Assembly (NCBI RefSeq): GCF_001552195.1
Contig: NZ_BCQS01000012.1
Coordinates: forward strand, 62,001 to 126,000
Length of the DNA stretch: 64,000 nucleotides
From: Actinomadura latina NBRC 106108
GTDB taxonomy: Bacteria; Actinomycetota; Actinomycetes; Streptosporangiales; Streptosporangiaceae
Direction of reading: 5' to 3'
Below are positions 8,202 to 16,827 of this stretch, piece by piece; the first letter of the stretch is position 1; each line of letters opens with the position of its first letter. Both the position numbers and the translations under genes were made by a program. Under the pieces are notes generated by a model, which made no database searches, was not told the DNA's origin, and saw nothing but the letters and a program-made list of their open reading frames with translations.

Positions 8202-8238
8202 GTAACCTACTCCGGGTAACTTACCGGAAGTAGGTTAC
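8202..8238. promoter_or_regulatory. Nested palindromic operator between TetR and monooxygenase genes
   Basis: Outer arms GTAACCTACT (8202-8211) and AGTAGGTTAC (8229-8238) form a perfect 10-bp inverted repeat. Between them lies GGTAACTTACC, a second perfect dyad with one base at its centre. The block fills most of the 82-base gap between divergent starts and is the obvious TetR binding site. Confidence 0.75.
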
Positions 8239-8253
8239 GCGAGAGGATGGTTT

Positions 8254-9717
8254 ATGAGCGAGCGTGCCCCGGCGATCGTCATCATCGGCTCCGGCTTCGC
8301 CGGCCTCGGCATGGCGATACGGCTCAAGCAGAACGGCTTCCACGACTTCGTCATGCTGGAGAAGAGCGAGGCGCTCGGCGGGACGTGGCACGACAACACC
8401 TATCCCGGCTGCGCCTGCGACGTCCCCTCCCACATGTACTCCTTCTCGTTCGAGCTGAACCCCGGCTGGACGCGGATGTTCGCGCCGCAGCCCGAGATCC
8501 GCTCCTACATGGAGCGCACCGCCGACAAGTACCGGGTGCGCGACCACATCCGCTTCGGCGCGCGCGTCGACTCCATGGAGTACGACGACGACGCGAGGCG
8601 CTGGAACGTGACGCTCGCGGACGGGACGGTCCTCACCCCGAAGGCCGTCGTGTCCGGCATCGGCGCCCTGCACGTGCCGTCCTTCCCGGACCTGCCGGGC
8701 ATGGAGCGGTTCCAGGGCACCGCGTTCCACTCCGCCGAGTGGGACCACTCCTACGACGTCACCGGCAAGCGCGTCGCCGTCATCGGGACGGGCGCGTCCG
8801 CGATCCAGTTCGTCCCTCAGCTCGCGAAGAAGGCCGCCGACCTCGTCGTCTTCCAGCGGACCGCGCCGTGGATCCAGCCCAAGCCCGACGTGCGGATCCC
8901 CGCCCCGGTGCGCAAGGCGTTCGAGAAGGTCCCGGGCGCCGCCCGCGCCTTCCGCAACGGCATCTACTGGGCACTGGAGGCCCGCGCCGTCGGCTTCACC
9001 ATCGACCCGCGGCTGTCGACCCCGCAGGAGAAGATCGCCCGCCGGCACATCGGCAAGCAGATCGCCGACCCCGAACTGCGCGCGAAGGTGACGCCCGACT
9101 ACACGATCGGCTGCAAGCGGATCCTGCTGTCCAACGACTACTATCCGGCGCTCACCCGTCCCAACGTGCACCTGGAGACGTCCGAGGTCGCCGAGGTCCG
9201 CGAGAACTCGATCGTCACCGCGGACGGGCGCGAGTACGAGGTCGACTGCATCGTCTACGGCACCGGCTTCAAGGTGACCGACGCCCTCACCGACCTGCGC
9301 GTCACCGGCCGCGACGGCACCAAGCTCCAGGAGATCTGGGCGGACGGCATCGAGGCCCATCGGGGCACCACGATCCCCGGCATGCCGAACTTCTTCATGC
9401 TGCTCGGCCCGAACACCGGCCTCGGCCACACCTCCGTCGTCTTCATGATCGAGGTGCAGATCCAGCACGTGCTGGGCTGCCTGCGCCTCCTCCAGGACGC
9501 CGGCGCCGACGCGATCGAGCCGAAGCCGGAGGCCGCGCGCCGCTTCAACGACCGCATGCAGAAGCGGCTGCGCCGCGCCGTCTGGAACGAGGGCGGCTGC
9601 AGCAGCTGGTACCTCGACGACGCCGGCGTCAACCGCACCCTGTGGCCGGGGCACACCTTCGAGTTCTGGGCGGGCTCCCGCAAGGCCGACCCGGACGAGT
9701 ACCTCCTCACCCGCTGA
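8254..9717 (+). CDS. Baeyer-Villiger-type FAD/NADPH monooxygenase
   Basis: This 487-residue class B flavin monooxygenase inserts oxygen into ketones or oxidises related carbonyls. The FAD-binding motif GSGFAGLG is at residues 12-19, the Baeyer-Villiger fingerprint FQGTAFHSAEW at about 153-163, and the NADPH-binding GTGASA soon after. A GTGF motif follows in the C-terminal half. The substrate is unknown; relatives in mycobacteria (MymA/EthA type) act on lipids and ketones. The start follows GAGAGGATGGTTT. It is monocistronic, ends in a strong hairpin, and is probably under the divergent TetR. Confidence 0.9.
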   Translation: MSERAPAIVIIGSGFAGLGMAIRLKQNGFHDFVMLEKSEALGGTWHDNTYPGCACDVPSHMYSFSFELNPGWTRMFAPQPEIRSYMERTADKYRVRDHIRFGARVDSMEYDDDARRWNVTLADGTVLTPKAVVSGIGALHVPSFPDLPGMERFQGTAFHSAEWDHSYDVTGKRVAVIGTGASAIQFVPQLAKKAADLVVFQRTAPWIQPKPDVRIPAPVRKAFEKVPGAARAFRNGIYWALEARAVGFTIDPRLSTPQEKIARRHIGKQIADPELRAKVTPDYTIGCKRILLSNDYYPALTRPNVHLETSEVAEVRENSIVTADGREYEVDCIVYGTGFKVTDALTDLRVTGRDGTKLQEIWADGIEAHRGTTIPGMPNFFMLLGPNTGLGHTSVVFMIEVQIQHVLGCLRLLQDAGADAIEPKPEAARRFNDRMQKRLRRAVWNEGGCSSWYLDDAGVNRTLWPGHTFEFWAGSRKADPDEYLLTR

Positions 9718-9726
9718 GCCGGAAAC

Positions 9727-9760
9727 CGTCCGGGACGGCGTGCGCGCGCCGTCCCGGACG
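9727..9760. terminator. Hairpin terminator after the monooxygenase gene
   Basis: This is a perfect 14-bp inverted repeat (CGTCCGGGACGGCG and CGCCGTCCCGGACG) with a 6-base loop, 10 bases after the stop. No T-run follows, as is common in high-GC actinobacteria. It lies between convergent genes and can act in both directions. Confidence 0.7.
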
Positions 9761-9813
9761 CTACGCCGCCCGCTCCATGGACGTGCTGGTCGCGGACCTG
9801 GAGGACGGCGCCG

Positions 9814-10461
9814 CTACTTCTCGGGCGCGAACATGGGGCGGAAGCCCGCGACGAGCTGCCGGATCACCGGGCGCTGCTCGACCGGGGTGCGGCCCCGCAG
9901 GTCGTGGACCGGGTCGAGGCCGTCGTAGTACGGGGCCAGCGCCAGGAACGGCAGGAGGGTCATCAGCCACGTGGCGAGGACGGCGAGGTCGGCGTCCTCC
10001 CGGATGGCGCCCTCCGCCTTCCACAGTTCCAGCGTCGGGTGGATGACCTGCAGGTAGTGCTGGTTCGCGGTGTCGCGGACCACGGACCGGACGCTGTTGT
10101 CGAGCTCGAAGTTCGTCGCCGCGGTGACCCCGCGCTCCAGCGGGTGGTCGGCCATGTACTCGGTCCAGTCGCACAGGACGTCGAACAGCCACTCGTCGAA
10201 GGACTGGTCGAACTCGATCCGCTCGATGCGGCGCTCCATCTCCTCGCGGACACGGCGCGACGCCTCGTCGCACACGAACGCGAAGAACTCCAGCTTGTCG
10301 CTGAAGTACTGGAACAGCGAGCCCTTGGCGATGCCGGCCTCGCGGGCGATGGTGTTCAGGCTGCCGGTCGAGTATCCGTGCTCCCCGAACTCGCGCATCG
10401 CCACCTCGAGCACCCGTTCGCGCTTGGCGACGTTGAGGCGGAACCAGGTCGACGTCGGCAT
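9814..10461 (-). CDS. TetR/AcrR family regulator
   Basis: This 215-residue regulator has an N-terminal helix-turn-helix (STGSLNTIAREAGIAKGSLFQYF) and a C-terminal domain rich in Trp and Tyr, resembling the TetR subfamily near lipid-metabolism genes. The target is not evident, since the neighbour upstream is a hypothetical anchored protein. The ATG at 10461 has GGAG nine bases upstream. The 261 bases before the next gene hold a short GTGAC/GTCAC inverted repeat near 10530 and a TTGACA at 10591 with no convincing -10 partner. Confidence 0.85.
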   Translation of the reverse strand: MPTSTWFRLNVAKRERVLEVAMREFGEHGYSTGSLNTIAREAGIAKGSLFQYFSDKLEFFAFVCDEASRRVREEMERRIERIEFDQSFDEWLFDVLCDWTEYMADHPLERGVTAATNFELDNSVRSVVRDTANQHYLQVIHPTLELWKAEGAIREDADLAVLATWLMTLLPFLALAPYYDGLDPVHDLRGRTPVEQRPVIRQLVAGFRPMFAPEK

Positions 10462-10722
10462 GGACTCCTTCGACTTCCCGTCAGGAACCGGTAACCAGAA
10501 GGTCAGGATAACGGTCTGCGGCGTCCCGTGTGACCCAAAACGTCACCCGGGCCCCCGCCGGACGCCGGGGCTCCGCCGGATGCGCACTCGTTGACAACCC
10601 GGCCGGCCGGCGGGGTACGCGGATGCGCAACCGGCGTCAGGCTTTCCGCGCGGCCTTGAGCCGGGATCCCGTGCGTGCTTGCATCCGTCTCAGCGGCTCT
10701 CGACGTGTTGGAGGTGGGGCCG

Positions 10723-11619
10723 GTGCGCTCACGGTCGGCGGGCGGGGCGTTCCTGGTGGGCGTCGGCGCGGCGGCGGCGATCGCCGTCTCCGGTGCGGCG
10801 CCCGTGATCGCCGAGCCCGCACCCACCCTCGCGCCCACGGCGGAGCCCACGCCGACCGAGACGCCCACGGCGCCGCCGACGACGCCGGCACCGGAGCCGA
10901 CCCCGACTCACACGCCGACCCCCACACCCACGCCGACCCCCACTCCGGCGCCCGTACCGACGGAGACGCCGGCGCCGCGGCCCACTGCTCCGGCGCCGGC
11001 GCGGCCGAGCGCCGCGCCGGGAGCGCCCTCCAGTGCACCGGCTTCCCCGGTGCCCGGTGGCGCCGTGCCGCCCGCCGCGCTTCCGGCGGTCCCCGGGAGC
11101 CTGCCGGGCGCCGCGCCGCCGGTGAACTCCGTCCCGGCGATCCCGGGGCCGCAGGTCGCGCTGCCGCCGATCAGCTCCCCGGAGGTCGCGCCGGAGCGCA
11201 TCGCGCCCGTGCCGGTCGCGGGCCTGCGCACGCTCCCCGACGACAGCCTGGCCGTCGAGGACCTGAGCGCCCTCCAGGCCGGTGTGCTGGCCGCGATGGC
11301 GTCGTCGGTGGCGCTGCTGCTCCTCAGGCTGCGGCTGGCCCTCCGCGTCCGTCCCGGGCGGGCGCGCGAACGGGCCCGGGTGCGGCTCGTTCCGGCCGGC
11401 CCCGTCCGTCCGAAGCCCGCGCTCGAGCCGGAAACACCCGCACGGGAAACACGCGCACTGGAACCGGCGCCGGCCGCGTCCGCCGCGTCCCGCCCGCTCA
11501 AGCCCTGGTGGGAGGACCCGGAGTCGGTCGTGGCGCTGGCGGGGATCCTGCGCTGGGACGTCGAACCGCCGCGGGTCAGCGGGCGAGACGGATCAGGATC
11601 CGGCACACCTCGTCGATGA
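10723..11619 (+). CDS. Pro/Thr-rich secreted, membrane-anchored protein
   Basis: The family is not recognised. A signal peptide (residues about 1-25, ending VSGAAPVIAEP) leads into a low-complexity stretch of about 130 residues with Pro-Thr-Glu repeats, including an uninterrupted TPTPTPTPTPTP run, then a Pro/Ala region. A single C-terminal helix (VLAAMASSVALLLLRLRLAL) and a basic cytoplasmic tail follow. The layout suggests a cell-wall-spanning spacer or stalk. I chose the GTG at 10723, which has GGAGG upstream and gives a clean signal peptide. Its last 44 bases overlap the convergent TetR gene. Confidence 0.65.
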   Translation: MRSRSAGGAFLVGVGAAAAIAVSGAAPVIAEPAPTLAPTAEPTPTETPTAPPTTPAPEPTPTHTPTPTPTPTPTPAPVPTETPAPRPTAPAPARPSAAPGAPSSAPASPVPGGAVPPAALPAVPGSLPGAAPPVNSVPAIPGPQVALPPISSPEVAPERIAPVPVAGLRTLPDDSLAVEDLSALQAGVLAAMASSVALLLLRLRLALRVRPGRARERARVRLVPAGPVRPKPALEPETPARETRALEPAPAASAASRPLKPWWEDPESVVALAGILRWDVEPPRVSGRDGSGSGTPRR

Positions 11620-12229
11620 TCTCCCCGGCCTCGGCCTCGTTCTCGGCCGTGGCGATCTCCCGCCCGGCCTCGCCGATGACCGTGGTGAGCACGAGGCTCA
11701 GCACCTGCTCGGGACGTCCCGCCGGCTCGCCGGGCCCGGGGCCGCGCAGCAGCTTGGTGTTCTGCGCGATCCAGTGCTGGGCGCGGCTGCGGCGCATCAG
11801 CGACGACCCGGACGGCCCCTCGCCGCCGAGGAACAGCCGGGCCGCCTCCCGGCGCTCCCAGCACACCCGCAGGTAGGCGCGGGCGCCGTCGGTGAACAGC
11901 GCGATCGGGTCGGACTCGCCCTCCTTGCGGGCGGCGGACACGGCCTGCGCGGCGCTCGCCTCCTGCTCGGCGGTCAGCTCCTCCCACAGCGCGACGTACA
12001 GCCCGGCCTTGCCGCCGTAGTGGTGGTAGAGGCTGCCGACGCTGATCCCGGACCGCTCGACGATCTCGGCGATGCCCGCGTCGGCGTAGCCGCGGTCGGC
12101 GAAGACCTGCTGCGCCGCGCTCAGCAGCGCCTGCCGGGTGGCGTCGGCGCGGGCCCACTGCCGCCCGCCGCCCGCGTGCCCGTCGCCGTTGGCGGTGTCG
12201 TTCCCCTGGCGCGTCCTGCTCGTCCGCAT
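11576..12229 (-). CDS. TetR/AcrR family regulator
   Basis: This 217-residue regulator begins with a hydrophilic extension of about 25 residues, then the helix-turn-helix IAEIVERSGISVGSLYHHYGGK. The C-terminal domain has a WERREAARLFL stretch typical of TetR proteins annotated as DUF-type ligand binders. No operator could be assigned. The gene could be co-transcribed downstream of the transglycosylase-like gene, which lies 43 bases upstream in the same direction. Confidence 0.82.
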   Translation of the reverse strand: MRTSRTRQGNDTANGDGHAGGGRQWARADATRQALLSAAQQVFADRGYADAGIAEIVERSGISVGSLYHHYGGKAGLYVALWEELTAEQEASAAQAVSAARKEGESDPIALFTDGARAYLRVCWERREAARLFLGGEGPSGSSLMRRSRAQHWIAQNTKLLRGPGPGEPAGRPEQVLSLVLTTVIGEAGREIATAENEAEAGEIIDEVCRILIRLAR

Positions 12230-12272
12230 CCCTCCATGGTGCCAGGTCGCGGACCCGCGGGCGGGAAGCGTC

Positions 12273-13106
12273 CTAATACCAGTTGTGGGCCTGCCACCAG
12301 GACCAGGCGCCGCACGGGTCCTTGTAGCGGGCCTTGATGTAGCCGAGGCCCCACGCGATCTGGGTGGGGGAGCTCGTGCGCCAATCGGGGCCCGCGCTGG
12401 CGAGCTTCGAGCCGGGCAGCGCCTGCGGGATGCCGTAGGCGCCGCTGGACGGGTTCTCGGCCCGCTCGTTCCAGCCGCTCTCGTGGTTCCACAGCGTCAG
12501 CAGGGACGGCCAGCAGCGTCCCCAGCCCTTGAGGGCGTTCATCTTCTTGCCGAACGCCTTGTTCTGCGCGGAGCTCGGGTTCGACTTGGCGAGCCGCTCG
12601 CGCTCCTGCTCGGCCTTCAGCTTCGCCCGCGCCGCCGCGTCCCGCTTGGCCTTCGCCTTGAGCCGCTTCAGCTCGCGCTGGTGCTCCTTGTAGGCGCGCT
12701 CCTTGGCGTGGGCGACCGCGTCGGCCGCGACCTTGTCCATGTCGGACGCCGACGTCAGCTTGGCGAGCATGTCGTTGGTCGACAGGCCCGCCGCGGCGGC
12801 CTGCGGCGGCTTGGTGTCGTCGCCGGTGAACCGGTCGAGGTCGACCAGCACGACGGCCGAGCCGAGCACGGCGATCGCGGCGGCGGTGATGGTCACGTTG
12901 CTGGTGAGCACCCGCCGCACCCGGCGCTTCTTCTCCGGCGGGAGGACCGGCGGCTCGTCGTCGTAGCGGTCGTACCGGTCGTAGCGGCCGCCCGGGCCGG
13001 ACGAGCCGCGCGCCTCGGCCGCCTCGCGCGGCGCGGGGACCCGTTCGGGACGGGCGCGCCGGCCGCCGCCGTCGGGACGTCTGCGAGTGCCGTGACTCTG
13101 TGGCAT
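12273..13106 (-). CDS. Membrane-anchored lytic transglycosylase-like protein
   Basis: This 277-residue cell-wall protein has a cytoplasmic head with RYDRYDRYDDE repeats, one transmembrane helix (TITAAAIAVLGSAVVLVDL, about residues 73-91), a long Lys/Ala/Glu-rich coiled-coil region and a C-terminal lysozyme-like domain. That domain has the motif NHESGWNERAENPSSGAYGI with the catalytic Glu in NHESGW, and ends GAWSWWQAHNWY. The pattern is shared with actinobacterial soluble-transglycosylase and resuscitation-factor-like enzymes that cleave peptidoglycan. It probably remodels the wall from outside the membrane. Confidence 0.85.
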   Translation of the reverse strand: MPQSHGTRRRPDGGGRRARPERVPAPREAAEARGSSGPGGRYDRYDRYDDEPPVLPPEKKRRVRRVLTSNVTITAAAIAVLGSAVVLVDLDRFTGDDTKPPQAAAAGLSTNDMLAKLTSASDMDKVAADAVAHAKERAYKEHQRELKRLKAKAKRDAAARAKLKAEQERERLAKSNPSSAQNKAFGKKMNALKGWGRCWPSLLTLWNHESGWNERAENPSSGAYGIPQALPGSKLASAGPDWRTSSPTQIAWGLGYIKARYKDPCGAWSWWQAHNWY

Positions 13107-13178
13107 AGGAGAAGACTGCCTTATCGCCCGGGTGCTATGTCGTCGGAGTGAAGGTACGGGGCCCGCATGCTACGCGGT

Positions 13179-13811
13179 TCACCGCCGTCCCGCCTCTGCC
13201 CCGTCAGTACCGTGTTCACCGAGGCCGCGTCCACCGATGCCGTGTTCACCGATGCCGTGTCCGCCGATGCCGCGTTCCACGGGCTCCACGTCGCCGGCCG
13301 CGAGGCGCGCCGGCTGCAGCGCCTCGAACAACTCCCGGTGCATGCCGCCGAACGCGGCGAAGGCGCCGCCGGGCGCCTCCAGCGCCACGCCGACCTCGTT
13401 GACCCTCGTCCGCCCGGCGGCGGTGATCTCGACGAGCGTGGCGCGCCGGTCGCGGGGATGCCGGGCGCGGCCGACGAACCCGGCGGCCTCCAGCTGGTCG
13501 ACGGTCAGTTTCACCGTCGTCGGGTGCATCATCAGGAACCGGCCGAGCGTGCTCAGCCGCGCGTTGCCGCGCGGGGTGAGGGCGAGCGTGGTGAGCAGGA
13601 AGTATCCGGTCCGGCTGAGGCCCAGCCGCTGCAGCTCGGCGTCGAGCGCCTTCTTGAGCAGCTGGTTGAGCCGGCCCACCGAGCAGATCGCCATGAACGG
13701 CCACGGCTCGCCCTCCAGGCCCTGCACGTCCCAGCGGTCGCGGACGCCCATGACCAGCGGGTCCGCGCCGCCGTCCATGTCGTCCGCCATCTCCTGCCCG
13801 GCCTCGATCAT
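13179..13811 (-). CDS. MarR family regulator with Gly/His repeat tail
   Basis: This 210-residue regulator has a winged helix (SRTGYFLLTTLALTP, then MMHPTTVKLTVDQLEAAGF, then the wing RHPRDRRATLVEIT), which identifies the MarR family. It diverges from the mce operon and may control it. The last 25 residues are a repeat of the type GIGGHGIGEHGIGGRGLGEHG, encoded by 15-bp tandem repeats, outside the normal MarR fold. The ATG at 13811 lies nine bases after a good -10 (TACGAT on the minus strand), so the transcript has almost no leader. Confidence 0.87.
   Translation of the reverse strand: MIEAGQEMADDMDGGADPLVMGVRDRWDVQGLEGEPWPFMAICSVGRLNQLLKKALDAELQRLGLSRTGYFLLTTLALTPRGNARLSTLGRFLMMHPTTVKLTVDQLEAAGFVGRARHPRDRRATLVEITAAGRTRVNEVGVALEAPGGAFAAFGGMHRELFEALQPARLAAGDVEPVERGIGGHGIGEHGIGGRGLGEHGTDGAEAGRR
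13212..13271. repeat. Four 15-bp tandem repeats in the MarR 3' end
   Basis: There are four imperfect copies of GTGTTCACCGATGCC (plus-strand sense), in the reading frame of the MarR gene so that copy-number change never breaks it. A decayed fifth unit follows. Each unit encodes a pentapeptide of the Gly-Ile-Gly-x-His type. Confidence 0.8.
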
Positions 13812-13820
13812 CGTGCGCCG

Positions 13821-13850
13821 ATCGTAGCTTCGGACAAATCCAGATGTAAG
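13821..13850 (-). promoter_or_regulatory. Promoter of the MarR gene
   Basis: On the minus strand, CTTACA (13850-13845) and TACGAT (13826-13821) are separated by 18 bases. The -10 ends nine bases before the start codon, predicting a leader of only a few bases. Confidence 0.5.
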
Positions 13851-14055
13851 TACTCGCTTCTTAGACCTTCTTCCAATAGAGTGCCACAGATCACAGACGG
13901 TGCCCGAGTGCTTGCTTGGGTTTCCGGGTGATCCCGGTCTCTGCTGAGACCCCGGTGGCGCGCGCAACGAAGGCAAGGACGTGGGCGCCGCCTGTGGGCC
14001 GGTGGAATCCGGAGTATCGGATGGGCGCCGACGTCCGAGAACGAAGGAGGCTGGT

Positions 14056-14097
14056 ATGTACCTTCACCCCGCCCCCCTGGGGGAGGTCACCGGCTGA
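14056..14097 (+). CDS. Possible 13-residue leader ORF of the mce operon
   Basis: The ATG has GGAGG five bases upstream (GGAGGCTGGTATG), and the frame encodes MYLHPAPLGEVTG. It stops with TGATG, so its TGA overlaps the ATG of yrbEA. The yrbEA ribosome site (GGGGGAGG) lies inside this frame. The same TGATG overlap joins most genes of the operon, so coupled translation from this mini-ORF is plausible. No family is known. Confidence 0.4.
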   Translation: MYLHPAPLGEVTG

Positions 14098-14900
14098 TGG
14101 CCTTGAGCCTGACCAAGGCCCCCGATCTGGCACGCAGACGCGTCGGGCGGGCGCTCGACGAGACCGGGCTGCTGTGCGTGACCCTGCTCGAAGGGCTGCG
14201 CCGCTCCTGGGACCTGCGCCAGTGGTGGGGCGAGTTCATCGAGCAGTGCTGGTTCCTGGCCCGCGTCACGAGCATCCCGGTCATGCTCATCGCGGTGCCG
14301 CTCGGTGCGACGATCTCGCTGCAGGTGGGCGACATCGCCCGGCAGCTCGGCGCCCAGTCGGGCACCGGCGCGCTGCTCACCGCCGCGATGATCCAGCAGG
14401 TGGCGCCGCTGGCGGCCGCGCTGCTGGTGTCCGGCGTGGGCGGGTCCGCCATCACCGCCGACATGGGCGCCCGCAACATCCGCGACGAACTCGCGGCCAT
14501 GGAGGTCATGGGCATCAACCCGATCCACCGCCTGGTCACCCCCAGGCTGTGGGCGGCGAGCATGGTGTCCGGGCTGCTGTGCTCGGTGGTGATCCTGGCG
14601 GGCGTGCTCGGCGGCTACTACTTCAACGTCATCCAGCAGGGCGTCAGCCCGGGCGCGTTCTTCGACGGCTCGACGACCCTGCTCCAGTTCTCGGACCTGA
14701 TCATCACCCTGTTCAAGGCGTGGGTGTTCGGCTTCATCGCCGCCGCCGTCGCCTGCTACATGGGGATGAACTGCGACTACGGACCCGTCGGCGTCGGCCG
14801 CGCGGTGAACAAGGCCGTGGTCGTCACCTCGATCGTGGTGTTCGCGACGAACTACATCCTCACCATGATCTACCAGGTTCTCTTCCCCCCGAGGTTCTGA
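14097..14900 (+). CDS. yrbEA: YrbEA/MlaE-type ABC transporter permease of the Mce system
   Basis: This 267-residue integral membrane permease belongs to the MlaE/YrbE family. It has five to six hydrophobic segments, beginning near residue 57 (VTSIPVMLIAVPLGATISL). The conserved loop with VGGSAITADMGARNIRDELAAMEVMGINP is the stretch that contacts the ATPase in this family. With YrbEB it should form the inner-membrane channel of an Mce lipid importer. It is the first full gene of the operon and overlaps yrbEB by TGATG. Confidence 0.93.
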   Translation: MALSLTKAPDLARRRVGRALDETGLLCVTLLEGLRRSWDLRQWWGEFIEQCWFLARVTSIPVMLIAVPLGATISLQVGDIARQLGAQSGTGALLTAAMIQQVAPLAAALLVSGVGGSAITADMGARNIRDELAAMEVMGINPIHRLVTPRLWAASMVSGLLCSVVILAGVLGGYYFNVIQQGVSPGAFFDGSTTLLQFSDLIITLFKAWVFGFIAAAVACYMGMNCDYGPVGVGRAVNKAVVVTSIVVFATNYILTMIYQVLFPPRF

Positions 14901-15754
14901 TGGTCGCCATATCCCCCGTACGCAGAATGGGCCGGGCCTTCCGGGGCCGGACCGCCGGCCTCGCCGCCTCCGCCAACCTGCCGATCTTCCTCGGCCGGGT
15001 CCTCTACCACCTGTTCTTCGACATCATCCTGAAGCGCAAGTACGGCAAGACGCTGGCCAAGCAGGTCAGCGACATCACCGTCGGCGTGGGCGCGCTCGTC
15101 ATCGGCGGCGGCATGATCTTCGTGATCGCGACGATGTCGCTCGCCACCGGCGCGATGGTCGGGCTGCAGGGCTACCCCGGGCTGGAGCGCATCGGCGCCG
15201 AGGCGTTCACCGGCCTGGTCGCGAGCTACTCCAACGTCCGCGAGGTCACCCCGATCATCGCCGGGGTGGCGCTGGTCGCGCAGGTCGGCACCGGGTTCAC
15301 CGCCGAGATCGGCGCGATGCGGATCTCCGAGGAGATCGACGCGCTGGAGGTCATGGGCATCAACTCGCTGGCCTACCTGGTGTGCACCCGGGTCGCCGCC
15401 GGCGTCATCGCGCTCGTGCCGCTGTACCTCGTGTCGCTGTTCATGGCGTTCTTCGCCACCAGGTTCATCACGATCCAGTACTTCGGTCTTTCGCCCGGCA
15501 TCTACGACTACTACTTTCACCTGTACCTGCCGCCGATCGACGTGTTCTACAGCGTCATCAAGGTCGCGGTGTTCGCCTTCATCATCATGTTCATCCACTG
15601 CTACCGCGGCTACTACGCGGCGGGCGGCCCGGTGGGCGTCGGTGTCGCCGCCGGACGCGCGATCCGGGAGTCGACCATCCTGATGATCCTCATGAACCTG
15701 GTCCTGTCCTACATCTTCTGGGGACACGGCAGCACAGTGAAGCTGACCGGATGA
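14900..15754 (+). CDS. yrbEB: YrbEB/MlaE-type ABC transporter permease of the Mce system
   Basis: This is the second MlaE-family permease, 284 residues, partner of YrbEA. The coupling loop is again visible (GFTAEIGAMRISEEIDALEVMGINSLAYL), with several membrane spans before and after it. The ATG overlaps the yrbEA stop (TGATG) and its own stop overlaps mceA as ATGA. A longer in-frame extension upstream of 14900 is antisense-like low-complexity sequence and is not used. Confidence 0.93.
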   Translation: MVAISPVRRMGRAFRGRTAGLAASANLPIFLGRVLYHLFFDIILKRKYGKTLAKQVSDITVGVGALVIGGGMIFVIATMSLATGAMVGLQGYPGLERIGAEAFTGLVASYSNVREVTPIIAGVALVAQVGTGFTAEIGAMRISEEIDALEVMGINSLAYLVCTRVAAGVIALVPLYLVSLFMAFFATRFITIQYFGLSPGIYDYYFHLYLPPIDVFYSVIKVAVFAFIIMFIHCYRGYYAAGGPVGVGVAAGRAIRESTILMILMNLVLSYIFWGHGSTVKLTG

Positions 15755-16827
15755 GCGAAGAGACACTCTCCCAGCGCTCCCGGACGATCTTCGGGCTGGT
15801 CGGCGCCGGCGTCATCGCGGCCGCGGCGGCGTTCGTCGCGATCGGCTCCACGCCGGACCACTCGGGCTCCACGTACTTCGACGCGACGTTCGGCCGCGCC
15901 GGGCAGGGTCTCGACCCGGGCAAGTCGGAGGTGAAGGTCCGCGGCATCTCCGTCGGCACCGTCGACGACCTCGAACTCGACCACCAGGGCCGCGTGAAGG
16001 TCCGGATCCGGGTCGACAAGGGCGTCAAGGTCGCCGACACGGCGGCCGCGACGGTCGAGCCGGTCTCGGTGTTCGGCCCGAAGGACATCAGCCTCGACCT
16101 CGGCGCGCACGAGCTGAGCGGCCCGTACCTGAAGGACGGCGGGACGATCGCGAAGACGAACGACCCCGAGGAGCTGTCCGACACCGCCTGGCCCGCCTAC
16201 AACCTGACCAAGGCGATCAACCCCGACGACGTGGCGACCATCCTGCACACGTTCGGCTCGGGGCTGTCCGGGCAGGGGCAGGCGCTGCGCCGCACGATCG
16301 ACAACGGCGCGATCGTCGTCGACGCGACGCACAAGGACCGCGCGGCGATCAACGCGCTGCTGAACGACATCAACGGGCTGTCGGGGACGTTCGCGTCCCG
16401 CGGCGACACCCTCGCCGGGTTCACCGGCGACTTCAACCGGCTCTCGCAGGCGATCAACGAGCGTCCCGACAAGGTCTCGCAGCTGCTGGACGAGTCGAGC
16501 CGGCTCGGCGACACGCTCGGCCGGAACCTGCAGCAGCACGGCCGCAACCTCGGGAACATCGTCGACGGCGGCGGCGACCTGGTGGCGGTGTTCGACAACC
16601 AGCGCCGCAACATCCCGGTGCTGCTGGACAGCCTGAACGGGTTCTTCAACCTGCTGGCGCAGATCATCCGCATCCCCGGCCCGGAGGGGACCGTGATCGC
16701 CCAGGCGCGCGACGACCTCCCGCTGGACATCTGCCAGATCTTCGTCGACGCCTGCACGAAGCCGCCGGCGAAGACGGCCTTCGAACTGCGGCTTCCGAAG
16801 CAGGGCAAGACCGGGGGGCGGCCGTGA
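15751..16827 (+). CDS. mceA: Mce family protein, MceA position
   Basis: This 358-residue protein has one N-terminal transmembrane anchor (TIFGLVGAGVIAAAAAFVAIG), an MCE/MlaD domain at about residues 35-120 (SEVKVRGISVGTVDDLELD) and a long helical domain with heptad-like character to about residue 310. The C terminus has DICQIFVDACTKPP. Six such subunits form the periplasmic conduit that passes lipids through the cell wall to the YrbE pair. It is joined to its neighbours by ATGA on the left and GTGA on the right. Confidence 0.92.
   Translation: MSEETLSQRSRTIFGLVGAGVIAAAAAFVAIGSTPDHSGSTYFDATFGRAGQGLDPGKSEVKVRGISVGTVDDLELDHQGRVKVRIRVDKGVKVADTAAATVEPVSVFGPKDISLDLGAHELSGPYLKDGGTIAKTNDPEELSDTAWPAYNLTKAINPDDVATILHTFGSGLSGQGQALRRTIDNGAIVVDATHKDRAAINALLNDINGLSGTFASRGDTLAGFTGDFNRLSQAINERPDKVSQLLDESSRLGDTLGRNLQQHGRNLGNIVDGGGDLVAVFDNQRRNIPVLLDSLNGFFNLLAQIIRIPGPEGTVIAQARDDLPLDICQIFVDACTKPPAKTAFELRLPKQGKTGGRP

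Noticed and set aside
10809-10980. Pro-Thr coding repeat as a possible CRISPR-like or other nucleotide repeat array
   Set aside because: The repeats are codon-level low complexity (Pro/Thr) inside a coding frame without spacers.
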